A stretch of 13,256 nt of DNA, from assembly GCA_007132315.1 (NCBI GenBank), contig SLOW01000153.1:1-13256 (forward strand). The letters are read 5' to 3'. Origin of the DNA: Opitutales bacterium. GTDB taxonomy: Bacteria > Verrucomicrobiota > Verrucomicrobiia > Opitutales > T3Sed10-336. How positions within the stretch are numbered: position 1 is the first letter of the stretch; every line of letters begins with the position of its first letter. The notes under the pieces are model-generated. The model searched no databases and was not told the DNA's origin. It was given only the letters and a program-made list of their open reading frames with translations. A program made the position numbers and the translations under genes. Positions 1-7,646 of the stretch are shown one piece after another.

Positions 1-1142
1 AGTTCGTCGATGATCGGGTGGGGCGCGCCTTCCGGTTTCCGGGCCAGGGTCGGATCGATTTTCGTGATGCGGTCGAAAACCTCGACCACCAGCATGGAGT
101 GCGGGGCGACGATGGCGCGCCCGCTTTCCGACACGATGTCGGGAGTCGGCACATCCGAGGTCTGGCAGACTTCCCTGATATTGAAGACGATGTCGCGCGC
201 GTACTCCTCCATCGAGTAATTCATCGAACTGTCGAAGTTCGACCGGCTGCCGTCGTAGTCGATGCCGAGCCCGCCCCCCACATCCAGGTATCCCATCGGA
301 AAGCCCATGCGGGCGAGCTGGCAGTAGAAGCGGGCGGCTTCCACCACGGCGTTCTTGATGGTGATGATGTTGGGCACCTGGGAGCCGATGTGAAAATGCA
401 GCAGTTGGAGGGCATCCTGCATCCCGGCCTCGCGTAGTTTGCGGCAGGCGCTCAGAATCTGGGAGGTGTTGAGACCGAATTTCGACTGATCGCCGGTTGA
501 GGTGGCCCACTTGCCTTCCCCCTGGCTGAGGAGTTTTACCCGGATTCCGATCATCGGCAGGGTGTCGTACTCGCGCGCCAGGCGGATGATCGGTTCGATT
601 TCGGAAACCTGCTCGATGACGATGATCACTTTCTTGCCCAGCTTGGAGCCCAGCATGGCCAGCCGGATGTATTCGTCGTCCTTGTAACCGTTGCAGATCA
701 ACAGGGAGTCGGGATTAGAGTGGCTGGCCAGGGCGATCATCAGCTCCGGCTTGCTGCCCGCTTCCAACCCGAACCCGAAGGGTTCTCCGGCGTCGATGAT
801 CTCTTCGACCACTTCCCGCATCTGGTTGACCTTGATGGGGAAAACGCCCCGGTAGCGGCCATTGTAGGCTTCCTCCTTGATCGCGGTGGCGAAGGCGCTG
901 TTGATCTGTTCGACCCGCTGGCGCAGCAGATCCTGGAACCGGATGATCAGGGGCGGGCGCAGACCCTTGCCGCGGGCTTCCTCGATGACGTCCAGCACGC
1001 GAATGCTCCGTTGGTCGCCCAGAGGGGTCACTTCCACGCACCCCTTGGTATCGACCGAAAAATTGCCGTTGCCCCACCTCTGGAATCCGTAAAGATCCAG
1101 GGCCTTTTGAATGCTCCAGTTTTTTGTGTTTCGTTTTTTCAC
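1..1142 (-). CDS. speA: Biosynthetic arginine decarboxylase, N-terminal part (cut by window edge)
   Basis: PLP enzyme that converts arginine to agmatine, the first step of the agmatine route to putrescine and spermidine; cytoplasmic. About 380 residues are visible out of the roughly 630-660 usual for the family; the C-terminus lies beyond base 1. Seen: the PLP lysine motif FPIKVNQ (Lys104), EAGSKPELM, CNGYKDDEYIRLA, QGEGKWATSTGDQSKFGL, LLHFHIGSQ (His249), a glycine-rich phosphate-binding stretch near residues 286-295 (DVGGGLGIDYDG) and SESGRAIV near 337-344. The order matches E. coli SpeA closely. The start is taken as GTG at 1142, giving MKKRNTKNWSIQKAL; the first in-frame ATG is codon 108, after the PLP lysine, so it cannot be the start. 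No clear Shine-Dalgarno precedes the GTG. It is transcribed divergently from yajC. Identity is secure; the exact start is less so. Confidence 0.95.
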   Translation of the reverse strand, partial: MKKRNTKNWSIQKALDLYGFQRWGNGNFSVDTKGCVEVTPLGDQRSIRVLDVIEEARGKGLRPPLIIRFQDLLRQRVEQINSAFATAIKEEAYNGRYRGVFPIKVNQMREVVEEIIDAGEPFGFGLEAGSKPELMIALASHSNPDSLLICNGYKDDEYIRLAMLGSKLGKKVIIVIEQVSEIEPIIRLAREYDTLPMIGIRVKLLSQGEGKWATSTGDQSKFGLNTSQILSACRKLREAGMQDALQLLHFHIGSQVPNIITIKNAVVEAARFYCQLARMGFPMGYLDVGGGLGIDYDGSRSNFDSSMNYSMEEYARDIVFNIREVCQTSDVPTPDIVSESGRAIVAPHSMLVVEVFDRITKIDPTLARKPEGAPHPIIDE

Positions 1143-1377
1143 GTCAGTTCTGGCTGGTTGAGGACCGCGGTCGCACGAACCGCGGTGGGCGGTGTTCCGG
1201 GTGGCCCGCCGTCGGGCGGGGCTCGCCGGGGAGGGTGGCCATCCTTGGAACGGCCGGCGGCGTCAGGCGAGACCAAAAATCGCTTCCCGCGAATTCGGGC
1301 CGAGGAATCGGCTTGCGTTTTGCATTTGCTTACCGTTGATTGTCTCCTTTGCTTACTTGAAAGGAAGCCGACAAGCG
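1143..1377. other. Divergent speA/yajC intergenic region with palindromes
   Basis: These 235 bases separate two divergent genes and hold no convincing gene. The speA-proximal half is very GC-rich and palindromic: GACCGCGGTC (1163-1172) and ACCGCGGT (1179-1186) are each self-complementary and together can form an 8-bp stem with a 7-base loop; CCCGCC (1205-1210) pairs with GGCGGG (1215-1220); CTCGCC (1222-1227) pairs with GGCGAG (1266-1271). The yajC-proximal third (about 1310-1360) is more AT-rich and is where a yajC promoter would be expected, but no good -35/-10 pair is visible. Confidence 0.5.
1361..1367 (+). promoter_or_regulatory. Shine-Dalgarno of yajC
   Basis: AAGGAAG lies 10 bases before the ATG at 1378. 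It supports that start over the longer in-frame opening that begins near 1192, whose extra residues look like translated intergenic DNA. Confidence 0.6.
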
Positions 1378-1710
1378 ATGGATATGACGTTTTCCGAGTT
1401 GTTGAATTTTTATAAAATTGGGGCCCAGGCGGACCCGGGCGGCGGAGGAATCGGTCCCGTGATTTTGATCTGGGGGCTGATTTTCGCGGCCATGTGGTTT
1501 CTGATCGTGGCGCCCCATCGCAAACGGCAGAAGGATTTGCGGAAGATGATTTCCCAGGTGGCCAGCGGCGACGAGGTGCTGACTTCCGGCGGACTTTACG
1601 GCGTGGTAACGAATGTGAAGGACGACCGGTTCGTGGTCAAAGTGGCCGACAACACAAAGGTGGAGATCAACAAGAGTTTCATTCAGAACGTGGAGAAGAA
1701 AGCCTCCTGA
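1378..1710 (+). CDS. yajC: Preprotein translocase subunit YajC
   Basis: Small inner-membrane protein that associates with SecDF and the SecYEG translocon. The 110 residues are a typical length. Seen: a short N-terminal region, a Gly-rich stretch (GGGGIG, about residues 21-26), one transmembrane helix (about 27-45, ILIWGLIFAAMWFLIVAP), then the conserved cytoplasmic domain with RKRQKDLRKMISQVASGDEV, LTSGGLYGVVTNV, and VEINKSFIQNV near the end. The ATG at 1378 has a Shine-Dalgarno; an in-frame ATG two codons later is an alternative. The gene ends 28 bases before secDF, the arrangement common in many bacteria, so the two probably form one operon. Confidence 0.93.
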   Translation: MDMTFSELLNFYKIGAQADPGGGGIGPVILIWGLIFAAMWFLIVAPHRKRQKDLRKMISQVASGDEVLTSGGLYGVVTNVKDDRFVVKVADNTKVEINKSFIQNVEKKAS

Positions 1711-1738
1711 GCCAACCCCATTCGTTTGTTTACCTTAT

Positions 1739-4294
1739 ATGACCGGCAATATGTATTGGAAGCTCGCCGTCGCCTCGCTGGTGGTGACGTGGGCTGTTGT
1801 TAATCTCATTCCCTTCCGCGATACGCCGTTCGAGGAGTATATCGTTCAGGAGGCGACCGCGCACGAGGAAGAGTTCCTCGATCTGATCGATCGCGCCCAG
1901 GCTAATGTGGACGCGCAGGAGCAGCCGAGCGTGTTCATGGCGATGAAACGGATCGCCGCCGAGGAGGATGTCGATATCTCGCGCTTCTTTCCGCACATCA
2001 CCCTCGAGCGTGGGCTGGTGAACATCGAACGGCGCAACGACGTTTTGATGGCGGAGCTGCTCCGGCGATCGCAGCCGAAGCTTCAACGCGGCCTCGATTT
2101 GCGCGGGGGCGTGGCGTTTATTTTGCGGGCCGGCGAGCCGGATGAGGATGTCGATCCGCGCCGGCGGGAGGACCAGCTCAACCAGGCCATTGAAATCATC
2201 CGGAGTCGCGCCGACGGTCTCGGCGTGGCCGAACCGGTGATCCGCCCGGTGGGAACGAACCGGATCGAGGTTCAACTCCCCGGGCTGACCACCCGCGACA
2301 ACCCGGACGCCGCCTCCGAGCTCCAGCGTCCGGCCCTGCTCGAATTCAGCCTGGTTCACCGCGAACTCAACCCGCGTGCCACGCCGGAAGACGACCACCC
2401 GCCCAACTACCGGGTGCTGAGCCTGGAGCGCTACGACGACGAGGGGCGCGTCCAGGAAATTCCGTATTTCGTCCACCGGATTCCCGAAATGACCGGCGAG
2501 TCCGTTTCCAACGCATTCGCCTCCATGGGTGAGATGACCGGCGGATACGAGGTCATTCTGGAGTTCACCTCCGAGGGCGGCCGCCGCTTCGCCGATCTCA
2601 CCCGGCGTATCGCCGAGGAAAACCGCCGCACCAACACGATCGGTCAGCTGGCCATTGTGCTCGACGGCGAGCTCTATTCCGCGCCGACCGTGCGCGAGGA
2701 AATCCGCGGCGGCCGCGCGTCGATCACCGGGCGCTTCACCCAGCGGGAAGCCGAGGAACTGGCCAACGTGCTGAACAACCCGCTCGATCTGCCGCTGGAG
2801 TTGGAGGAAATGTACGAAGTGGGGCCGACCCTGGCGGAGGATTCGATCCGGCAGGGCGTCAACGCCGCTCTTTTCGGCGCGATCCTGGTGATCGCCTTCA
2901 TGCTGGTATACTACATGTTCGCCGGTGTCGTCGCCTGTATTACGCTGGGACTGAACCTGGTGATCATCCTGGGCGTCCTTTCCAGTCTGGGCGCCACGCT
3001 GACGCTTCCGGGTATCGCCGGTATCGTGTTGACGATGGGTATCGCGGTGGACGCCAACATCCTCATTTTCGAGCGAATACGGGAGGAGCTCAAACTCGGG
3101 AAGAAGATCAAGACCGCCCTCACGGCGGGTTACGAGAAGGCGCTGTCCGCCATCGTGGACGCCAACATCACCACGCTTCTCACTGCCGGGATCCTCATCT
3201 ATTTCGGCTCCGGGCCGGTCAAGGGCTTCGGGGTCACGCTCGCCATCGGGGTGTTCACTTCCATGTTCGGAGCGCTGATCATCAGCCGGTTTTTCCTGGA
3301 ATTGATGGTCAACAGCGGTTTCCTGAAGAAGTTGTCGATGCTTTGCATCCTGCGGGACTCGAAGATCGATTTTCTCCAGTACCGCAAACCCGCCTTTATG
3401 GCGTCCTGGCTGATCGTCGCCATGGGAATCGGCGTGATCGCCTACAAGGGCGACCGCATTTACGGGATCGACTTCGCCGGCGGGGATGAATTGCTCATTC
3501 AGTTTGAGGAACGCCTCCCCACCGCCGAAATCGAGCGGATCGCCTCTCAGGAGAACCTGGGCGAAGTCTTGCCCGTTTACCAGAGTATGATCGGGGAGGA
3601 TCGCGAGACCTTGCGCCTCCAGACTGAGTTCGACCGGGCCGGCGAGGTGTTCGGCGCTCTCGAAGCGGCCTTTCCGGACGCCGGTTTGACCGTTGTGGGA
3701 GAAAACCGCATCGGTCCCGCCGTGGGGCAGGAAATTCAGCGCAACGCCATCATCGCCATCGGCGTCGCCCTGATCGGCATCCTTCTCTACGTCGCCCTGC
3801 GTTTTGAAATGGGGTACGGCGTCGGCGCCGTGGTGGCCGTTGTGCACGACTTGCTGATGGTCATCGGCATCTTCGTGCTCAGTGGACGGCAGCTCTCCGC
3901 GCCGATGGTCGCGGCCATTCTCATGGTGGCCGGTTATTCCATCAACGATACCATTGTGGCCTTCGACCGAATGCGGGAAGAGCTCGGGCTGGACCCGAAC
4001 TCGTCGCTGAAGGACATCATTAACAAATCCATCAATCGGGTTCTGCCGCGGACCATCATCACCAGTGTCACCACGCTCCTGGCGACGACGTCTCTGTTCG
4101 TGTTCGGTGGCGGCGTGATCAACGATTTCTCCTTTACCTTTATCGTCGGGATTCTGACCGGAACCTTCTCCTCGATCTTTATCGCGAGTCCGATCTTCTT
4201 CTGGTGGCACAAGGGCGATCGAAGGCACGTCGAGGAACGCAAGGACGTGCTGCCCAATTACGAATGGTCATCGACGACCAAGGCGGCACGCTGA
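1739..4294 (+). CDS. secDF: Fused protein translocase subunit SecDF
   Basis: Inner-membrane RND-type protein that uses the proton gradient to pull secreted proteins out of the SecYEG channel on the far side of the membrane. At 851 residues it carries SecD and SecF in one chain. SecD half: first helix (about 8-22), LDLRGG (119-124), GLGVAEPVIRPVG, the periplasmic head, ITGRFTQREAEELANVL, then five helices including GIAVDANILIFERIREEL (about 433-450). SecF half: YGIDFAGGDELLIQF (near 575-590), IGPAVGQE, ALRFEMGYGVGAVVAVVHD and AGYSINDTIVAFDRMREEL (about 731-749). The conserved Asp/Arg motifs of both halves are intact. An insert of about 95 residues separates the first helix from LDLRGG, where SecD usually has a short link. 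No clear Shine-Dalgarno precedes ATG 1739 or the alternative ATG 1751, so coupling to yajC is possible. Confidence 0.96.
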   Translation: MTGNMYWKLAVASLVVTWAVVNLIPFRDTPFEEYIVQEATAHEEEFLDLIDRAQANVDAQEQPSVFMAMKRIAAEEDVDISRFFPHITLERGLVNIERRNDVLMAELLRRSQPKLQRGLDLRGGVAFILRAGEPDEDVDPRRREDQLNQAIEIIRSRADGLGVAEPVIRPVGTNRIEVQLPGLTTRDNPDAASELQRPALLEFSLVHRELNPRATPEDDHPPNYRVLSLERYDDEGRVQEIPYFVHRIPEMTGESVSNAFASMGEMTGGYEVILEFTSEGGRRFADLTRRIAEENRRTNTIGQLAIVLDGELYSAPTVREEIRGGRASITGRFTQREAEELANVLNNPLDLPLELEEMYEVGPTLAEDSIRQGVNAALFGAILVIAFMLVYYMFAGVVACITLGLNLVIILGVLSSLGATLTLPGIAGIVLTMGIAVDANILIFERIREELKLGKKIKTALTAGYEKALSAIVDANITTLLTAGILIYFGSGPVKGFGVTLAIGVFTSMFGALIISRFFLELMVNSGFLKKLSMLCILRDSKIDFLQYRKPAFMASWLIVAMGIGVIAYKGDRIYGIDFAGGDELLIQFEERLPTAEIERIASQENLGEVLPVYQSMIGEDRETLRLQTEFDRAGEVFGALEAAFPDAGLTVVGENRIGPAVGQEIQRNAIIAIGVALIGILLYVALRFEMGYGVGAVVAVVHDLLMVIGIFVLSGRQLSAPMVAAILMVAGYSINDTIVAFDRMREELGLDPNSSLKDIINKSINRVLPRTIITSVTTLLATTSLFVFGGGVINDFSFTFIVGILTGTFSSIFIASPIFFWWHKGDRRHVEERKDVLPNYEWSSTTKAAR

Positions 4295-4309
4295 ACCGAG
4301 CGAATTGAT

Positions 4310-4336
4310 CGGAGCCGGGCCCCGCCACCGGCTCCG
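4310..4336 (+). terminator. Hairpin after secDF, possible terminator
   Basis: CGGAGCCGG (4310-4318) pairs perfectly with CCGGCTCCG (4328-4336), a 9-bp stem with a 9-base loop, 15 bases after the secDF stop. There is no T-run after it, so it is not a classic intrinsic terminator; it may end the transcript with Rho or protect the 3' end. GCTCCGGAGC (4331-4340) is itself a palindrome that could compete with the stem. Confidence 0.45.
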
Positions 4337-4369
4337 GAGCCACGCGCTTCGAGGGGTCGGTAGGTGACA

Positions 4370-4460
4370 CGGGCGTTCCTGCCTGTGAATGGCAAGACGC
4401 CCGCGCGGCCCCGGACCGTGCCGGTGACCGCTGGAGGGCGGCGCTCCCGCCTGCACGGTC
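4370..4460. repeat. Two-hairpin palindromic element, candidate dispersed repeat
   Basis: Two consecutive hairpins occupy the secDF-recJ gap. The first pairs CGGGCGT (4370-4376) with ACGCCCG (4397-4403), with a small inner stem TGCC/GGCA (4380-4383/4391-4394). The second pairs GACCGTGC (4414-4421) with GCACGGTC (4453-4460) and contains an inner stem GGCGG/CCGCC (4437-4441/4447-4451). An 18-base stretch inside it (4431-4448) recurs with one mismatch, reverse-complemented, at 13035-13052. In one frame it reads LEGGAPA; from memory such phrases recur in intergenic repeats of PVC genomes. That it is a genome-wide repeat is inference; a structured RNA is the alternative. Confidence 0.45.
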
Positions 4461-4758
4461 GGTATGCTTTTCTCCATCCGATCGGGGGAAAGGGGCGTCG
4501 TGGTCCGGAATCGGCACGGTCTTCTTATATGGAGCGGAAGGGCGAGGATTTTATTGGCAAAGTACCCCCGTCTCCGATAGAACGTCGGGATCATCCCATT
4601 GCTGAATCTTCGTCTGCTTCCTGGATTCGCCTTCGTGGCCCGATGGCACGGGGTCGTGATCCAAGTCGCCGCCGGGAAACGGAGCGATGAGCCATGCGAC
4701 AACACAGCTTGATAAGAATTGTCTGAATTTACATTTGATTCGTTCACCGGAAAAAAAC

Positions 4759-6480
4759 ATGCGCTGGAAATACGTTCCCGTGGAGGAGGAACGGAAGGCC
4801 GCCCTGAAACGCGAGTTCGGGGTGAGCGCGACTATGGCGGAAGTGATTGCCCGGTTGGACTTTGAGAGCGTTCGAACGTTGCGTACCTTCCTGTATCCCC
4901 GCTTGCGGGATTTGAGCGATCCGTTCCTGCTCCCGAATTTGCGAAAGGCCGCCGAACGTTTGGTCCGCAGCCGGGACGCCGGAGAGAAGGTCGTGGTGTT
5001 CGGGGATTACGACGTCGATGGTGTCACCAGCACCACCTTGCTGGTCTCGGCTTTCCGGAGAATCGGTCTAAGGCCGGATTTTGTCGTGCCGCGGCGAATG
5101 GAGGAGGGGTACGGGCTGAGCGCGACGGCGGTCGAGCGCGTGCTCGAGGATTACGCCCCGGACCTCCTGCTGGCCGTGGATTGCGGCACCAATTCCCGTA
5201 CCGAAGTCGAGGTTCTCAGGAGTCGCGGGGTGGAAGTGATCATCGTCGATCACCACCGCGCCGGGGAAGGTCTCGCGGAGGATTGTCTGATCGTCAATCC
5301 GCACCTGGCGGAGAATCCGGAGTCCCATCCCTGGACACACCTGAGCGCGGTCGGCCTGGCCTTCAAGCTCGTTCACGGCATCCTGAAATACCTCCGCGAA
5401 ATCGGTGACCCCGCCGGGTGGCGGATCGACTTGAAGGATTACCTCGATCTGGTCGCGCTCGGCACGATCGCGGATCTGGTGCCGTTGCGGTACGAGAATC
5501 GCATCCTGGCCCGGCACGGCCTGGCCGCGCTGAACGGAGAGGCAAGAGGCGAGGGTTTGAAGGCGCTGGCACGCGTCGCCGGCCTGAAGGAACGCGACAC
5601 GATCCGGCCCGTTGATATCTCGTTTCGGCTCGGACCGCGCATCAACGCGTGCGGCCGACTGGCCGACGCCGCACTGCCGGTTCGCATGTTCCTGAGCGAT
5701 GATGTCGGTTTCTGCCTGGAAACCGCGAAGCAGCTCGATGAGTACAATCGCGAACGCCAGGACATCGAACGGCGCATCGTGGCCGAAGCCGATCGTCGTA
5801 TCGAGGGGGCCGGTGACGGGTTTCCCGGCGTCGTGCTATACGACGAGGGCTGGCACCCGGGCGTGGTGGGGATCGTCGCCAGCCGGATCTCCCGGAAATA
5901 CAACCGACCCGCCATCGTCCTCGGGAGAGAAGGAGACCTGGCCAAGGGGTCCGGTCGGGGCATACCCGGCTTGAACCTGGTCGAAGTGTTGGAGAAGTGC
6001 GACGACTTGCTCGAAAACTGGGGCGGACACCCGCTCGCGGTCGGTGTTTCCCTGCCGCGCGGCAACGTGGATACCTTCCAGGAGCGCTTCGCGCGTACCG
6101 TTGACGGCTTTTTCTCAGAGGGTATCCCGGCGCCCGAACTGGAGGTCTGTGCCTGGGTCGATATGGACGACATCAGCGAAGGCCTGCTCCGGGAGCTGGA
6201 ATTGCTGCACCCCTTCGGTCAGGGCAATCCCGAGCCTTTGTTCGGTGTGCGGAACGCGGAGCTGCGTGCGCCGCCGAAGATCTTCCAGGATAACCACTAT
6301 CGATTTCAGATCGAAAACAGCCGCGGCGACCGGTTTTTCGGCGTCGCCTGGAAGAAAGCCGATTCCCTGCCGCCGATCCGCACACCGCTCGATTTTGTGT
6401 TCCGCGTTTACCGCAACCTCTACAACGGTCGCGAGTACCTGCAGCTGGAACTGATCGACTGGCGCCACACTCGGGAATGA
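4759..6480 (+). CDS. recJ: Single-stranded-DNA-specific exonuclease RecJ
   Basis: 5'-to-3' exonuclease acting on single-stranded DNA in recombination (RecF pathway), base-excision and mismatch repair; DHH phosphoesterase family, two-metal catalysis. From ATG 4759 it is 573 residues, close to E. coli RecJ. Seen: motif I GDYDVDG (Asp83, Asp85, Asp87), AVDCGT (Asp141), motif III VDHH (164-166), LDLVALGTIADLVPL, FRLGPRINACGRL, then the DHHA1 domain with WHPGVVGIVASRI and the GSGRGIPG and GGHPLAVGVSL segments, and a C-terminal OB-like domain containing HPFGQGNPEPLF. All metal-binding motifs are present. An in-frame ATG at 4687 would add 24 residues unlike family N-termini and has GGAG only two bases away, so 4759 is preferred, although its own Shine-Dalgarno is poor. 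Confidence 0.95.
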   Translation: MRWKYVPVEEERKAALKREFGVSATMAEVIARLDFESVRTLRTFLYPRLRDLSDPFLLPNLRKAAERLVRSRDAGEKVVVFGDYDVDGVTSTTLLVSAFRRIGLRPDFVVPRRMEEGYGLSATAVERVLEDYAPDLLLAVDCGTNSRTEVEVLRSRGVEVIIVDHHRAGEGLAEDCLIVNPHLAENPESHPWTHLSAVGLAFKLVHGILKYLREIGDPAGWRIDLKDYLDLVALGTIADLVPLRYENRILARHGLAALNGEARGEGLKALARVAGLKERDTIRPVDISFRLGPRINACGRLADAALPVRMFLSDDVGFCLETAKQLDEYNRERQDIERRIVAEADRRIEGAGDGFPGVVLYDEGWHPGVVGIVASRISRKYNRPAIVLGREGDLAKGSGRGIPGLNLVEVLEKCDDLLENWGGHPLAVGVSLPRGNVDTFQERFARTVDGFFSEGIPAPELEVCAWVDMDDISEGLLRELELLHPFGQGNPEPLFGVRNAELRAPPKIFQDNHYRFQIENSRGDRFFGVAWKKADSLPPIRTPLDFVFRVYRNLYNGREYLQLELIDWRHTRE

Positions 6481-6491
6481 GCCGCGTCGCC

Positions 6492-6660
6492 TTCGCCGTC
6501 GATGGCGACCGCACGCCCCTGGTCGGCGGCGTCCCGAGCATGGAGAAGGATGCGCGCCGTGGTCAGGGAGTGAGCCGTACACCGAGCCGACGCTGACAAT
6601 ATCGGGCCGAAACCGGTCGAGCATCTCTTCCGGGCCGTCGAACGGCGTCGCACGGAAATC
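6492..6660 (-). pseudogene. Decayed fragment resembling a Gfo/Idh/MocA oxidoreductase
   Basis: Between recJ and the UDG gene, the minus strand from 6660 to 6574 reads DFRATPFDGPEEMLD followed by RFRPDIVSVGSVYG, with GC-rich third codon positions. This resembles the part of Gfo/Idh/MocA family dehydrogenases that ends the Rossmann fold (a D-x-V strand after 'pEEmLd'). A shift to the next frame continues as HSLTTARILLHARDAADQG and then RAVAIDGE, which fits the following H...AL..G..V..E pattern of that family. There is no start, no dinucleotide-binding motif and no full domain, so if real it is a frameshifted remnant. The match is from memory of the family pattern only. Confidence 0.33.
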
Positions 6661-6679
6661 CTTTTTGCTGGTCAACCCC

Positions 6680-6693
6680 GGAGGTACGGGAGA
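6680..6693 (+). promoter_or_regulatory. Purine-rich ribosome binding region of the UDG gene
   Basis: GGAGG (6680-6684) and GGGAGA (6688-6693) precede two candidate starts: TTG at 6698 (13 and 4 bases away) and ATG at 6707 (22 and 13 bases away). Neither spacing is ideal, so the true start is undecided between them; TTG at 6665 lies upstream of both sites and is unlikely. Confidence 0.45.
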
Positions 6694-6706
6694 TATTTTG
6701 GCGGCG

Positions 6707-7645
6707 ATGAAACGGCAGTTGGAGGCAGTGATTGAGGAGCTAAGGCGCCTGAAGGGAGAGGAGGGCGTGCGCACGGTTTCCCTCGAGCCGGGGCGGCTGG
6801 AGGGATGGCGTCGCGTACTGCGGCGCAAGTACGGAGAGCATTCGGCGGGCTCCGAAAGCGCCGCCCCTCGGCCGAAGCCTTCCGAACGTCTGCCTGAACT
6901 CCCGGTGCGCGACGATGGGGCCGCTCCGCGAAAGCGCGCCAAGGCGGCGGCGAAACCGGCGTCTGCCCGGGCGCCCGCGTTTTCCGTCACGCCCCCGCGG
7001 GTCGAGTTGCCCGACGGCGACAAACACGCCCGTTGGGAGGCGTTGCGCGAGCAGGTGATGGGGTGCGCCGTCTGCCGCGAGCACGCGCGGCCGGGGTGCC
7101 GGGTCGTGTTTGGAGTCGGCGATCTGGACGCGGACCTGTTCTTTGTCGGCGAGGCTCCCGGCGCCGAGGAGGAGAAGCAGGGCGAACCGTTCGTCGGGCC
7201 GGCGGGGCAGTTGCTCAACCGGATTATCGGCGCGATGGGCCTCAAACGCGAGCAGGTGTACATCGGCAATATCATGAACTGGCGTCCGGAAACGCCGAAC
7301 GGCGTCGGCAACCGGCCACCGACGCCGGAGGAGATGGCGTTTTGCCTGCCCTACCTGCGAGCCCAGATCGCCGTGGTCCAGCCGAAAATCCTGGTCGCCT
7401 TGGGTTCGACGGCCATCAGCGGCTTGCTCGGGCCCGACCCGAAACGCCGGATGGGCAAGGCGCGCGGGACCTGGGAGACGTTCGACGGCATCCCGCTGAT
7501 GATGACCTACCACCCGTCGTACGTGTTGCGGTATGCCTCCGTGCGGGTGAAGCGGATGGTTTGGGAGGATATGCTCAAGGTGATGGAACGGGCCGGTTAT
7601 CCGATCTCCGACAAACAGAGACAGTATTTTTCGAAAGAAAGCTGA
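6707..7645 (+). CDS. Uracil-DNA glycosylase, family 4-like
   Basis: DNA repair enzyme that removes uracil arising from cytosine deamination; UDG superfamily. From ATG 6707 it has 312 residues, longer than the usual ~200 because of an N-terminal extension of about 100 residues: a charged helix, then an Ala/Lys/Pro-rich low-complexity linker. Catalytic domain: CAVCREH (Cys120, Cys123), VFGVGDLDADLFFVGEAPGAEEE (motif at 148-156), EPFVGPAGQLLNRII, YIGNIMNWRPE (Trp192), Cys213 in AFCLPYL, LVALGSTAISGLLG and TYHPSYVLR (His269). In classic family 4 enzymes four cysteines hold a 4Fe-4S cluster; here the third (in KCRP) is replaced by NWRP, leaving three. A related NWRP/PWRP variant occurs in other bacteria as I recall. 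The C-terminal KRMVWEDMLKVMERAGYPIS stretch resembles verrucomicrobial homologues. Confidence 0.9.
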   Translation: MKRQLEAVIEELRRLKGEEGVRTVSLEPGRLEGWRRVLRRKYGEHSAGSESAAPRPKPSERLPELPVRDDGAAPRKRAKAAAKPASARAPAFSVTPPRVELPDGDKHARWEALREQVMGCAVCREHARPGCRVVFGVGDLDADLFFVGEAPGAEEEKQGEPFVGPAGQLLNRIIGAMGLKREQVYIGNIMNWRPETPNGVGNRPPTPEEMAFCLPYLRAQIAVVQPKILVALGSTAISGLLGPDPKRRMGKARGTWETFDGIPLMMTYHPSYVLRYASVRVKRMVWEDMLKVMERAGYPISDKQRQYFSKES

Positions 7646-7646
7646 C

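Larger units (their letters stand above)
4295..4758. other. Long secDF-recJ intergenic region
   Basis: This 464-base gap holds the post-secDF hairpin and the two-hairpin element. From about 4461 to 4700 I see no supportable gene on either strand: the open frames have non-protein-like composition and no family resemblance. The last 60 bases (about 4700-4758) are clearly more AT-rich, which fits a recJ promoter or leader, but no strong -35/-10 pair can be named. Confidence 0.5.

Noticed and set aside
1313..1341. Sigma-70 promoter for yajC (TTGCGT, 17 bases, TTGATT)
   Set aside because: The -35 is fair but the -10 matches only three of six consensus positions, so it was not called.
1730..4228. 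832-codon open frame antisense to secDF
   Set aside because: It is the complement of a well-supported gene, rich in His, Asp, Gly and Arg with no recognisable domain or hydrophobic pattern; long antisense frames are common in GC-rich genes.
4364..4690. 108-codon plus-strand frame in the secDF-recJ gap
   Set aside because: It runs straight through the two-hairpin element, is dominated by Arg, Gly, Pro and Ser, and has no ribosome binding site or family resemblance.
4551..4760. 69-codon minus-strand frame before recJ
   Set aside because: No Shine-Dalgarno, no recognisable domain, and it overlaps the AT-rich recJ leader.
6115..7311. 398-codon minus-strand frame spanning the recJ end to UDG
   Set aside because: Most of it is antisense to two real genes. 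Only the intergenic part (6574-6660) looks coding-like and is reported as a remnant.
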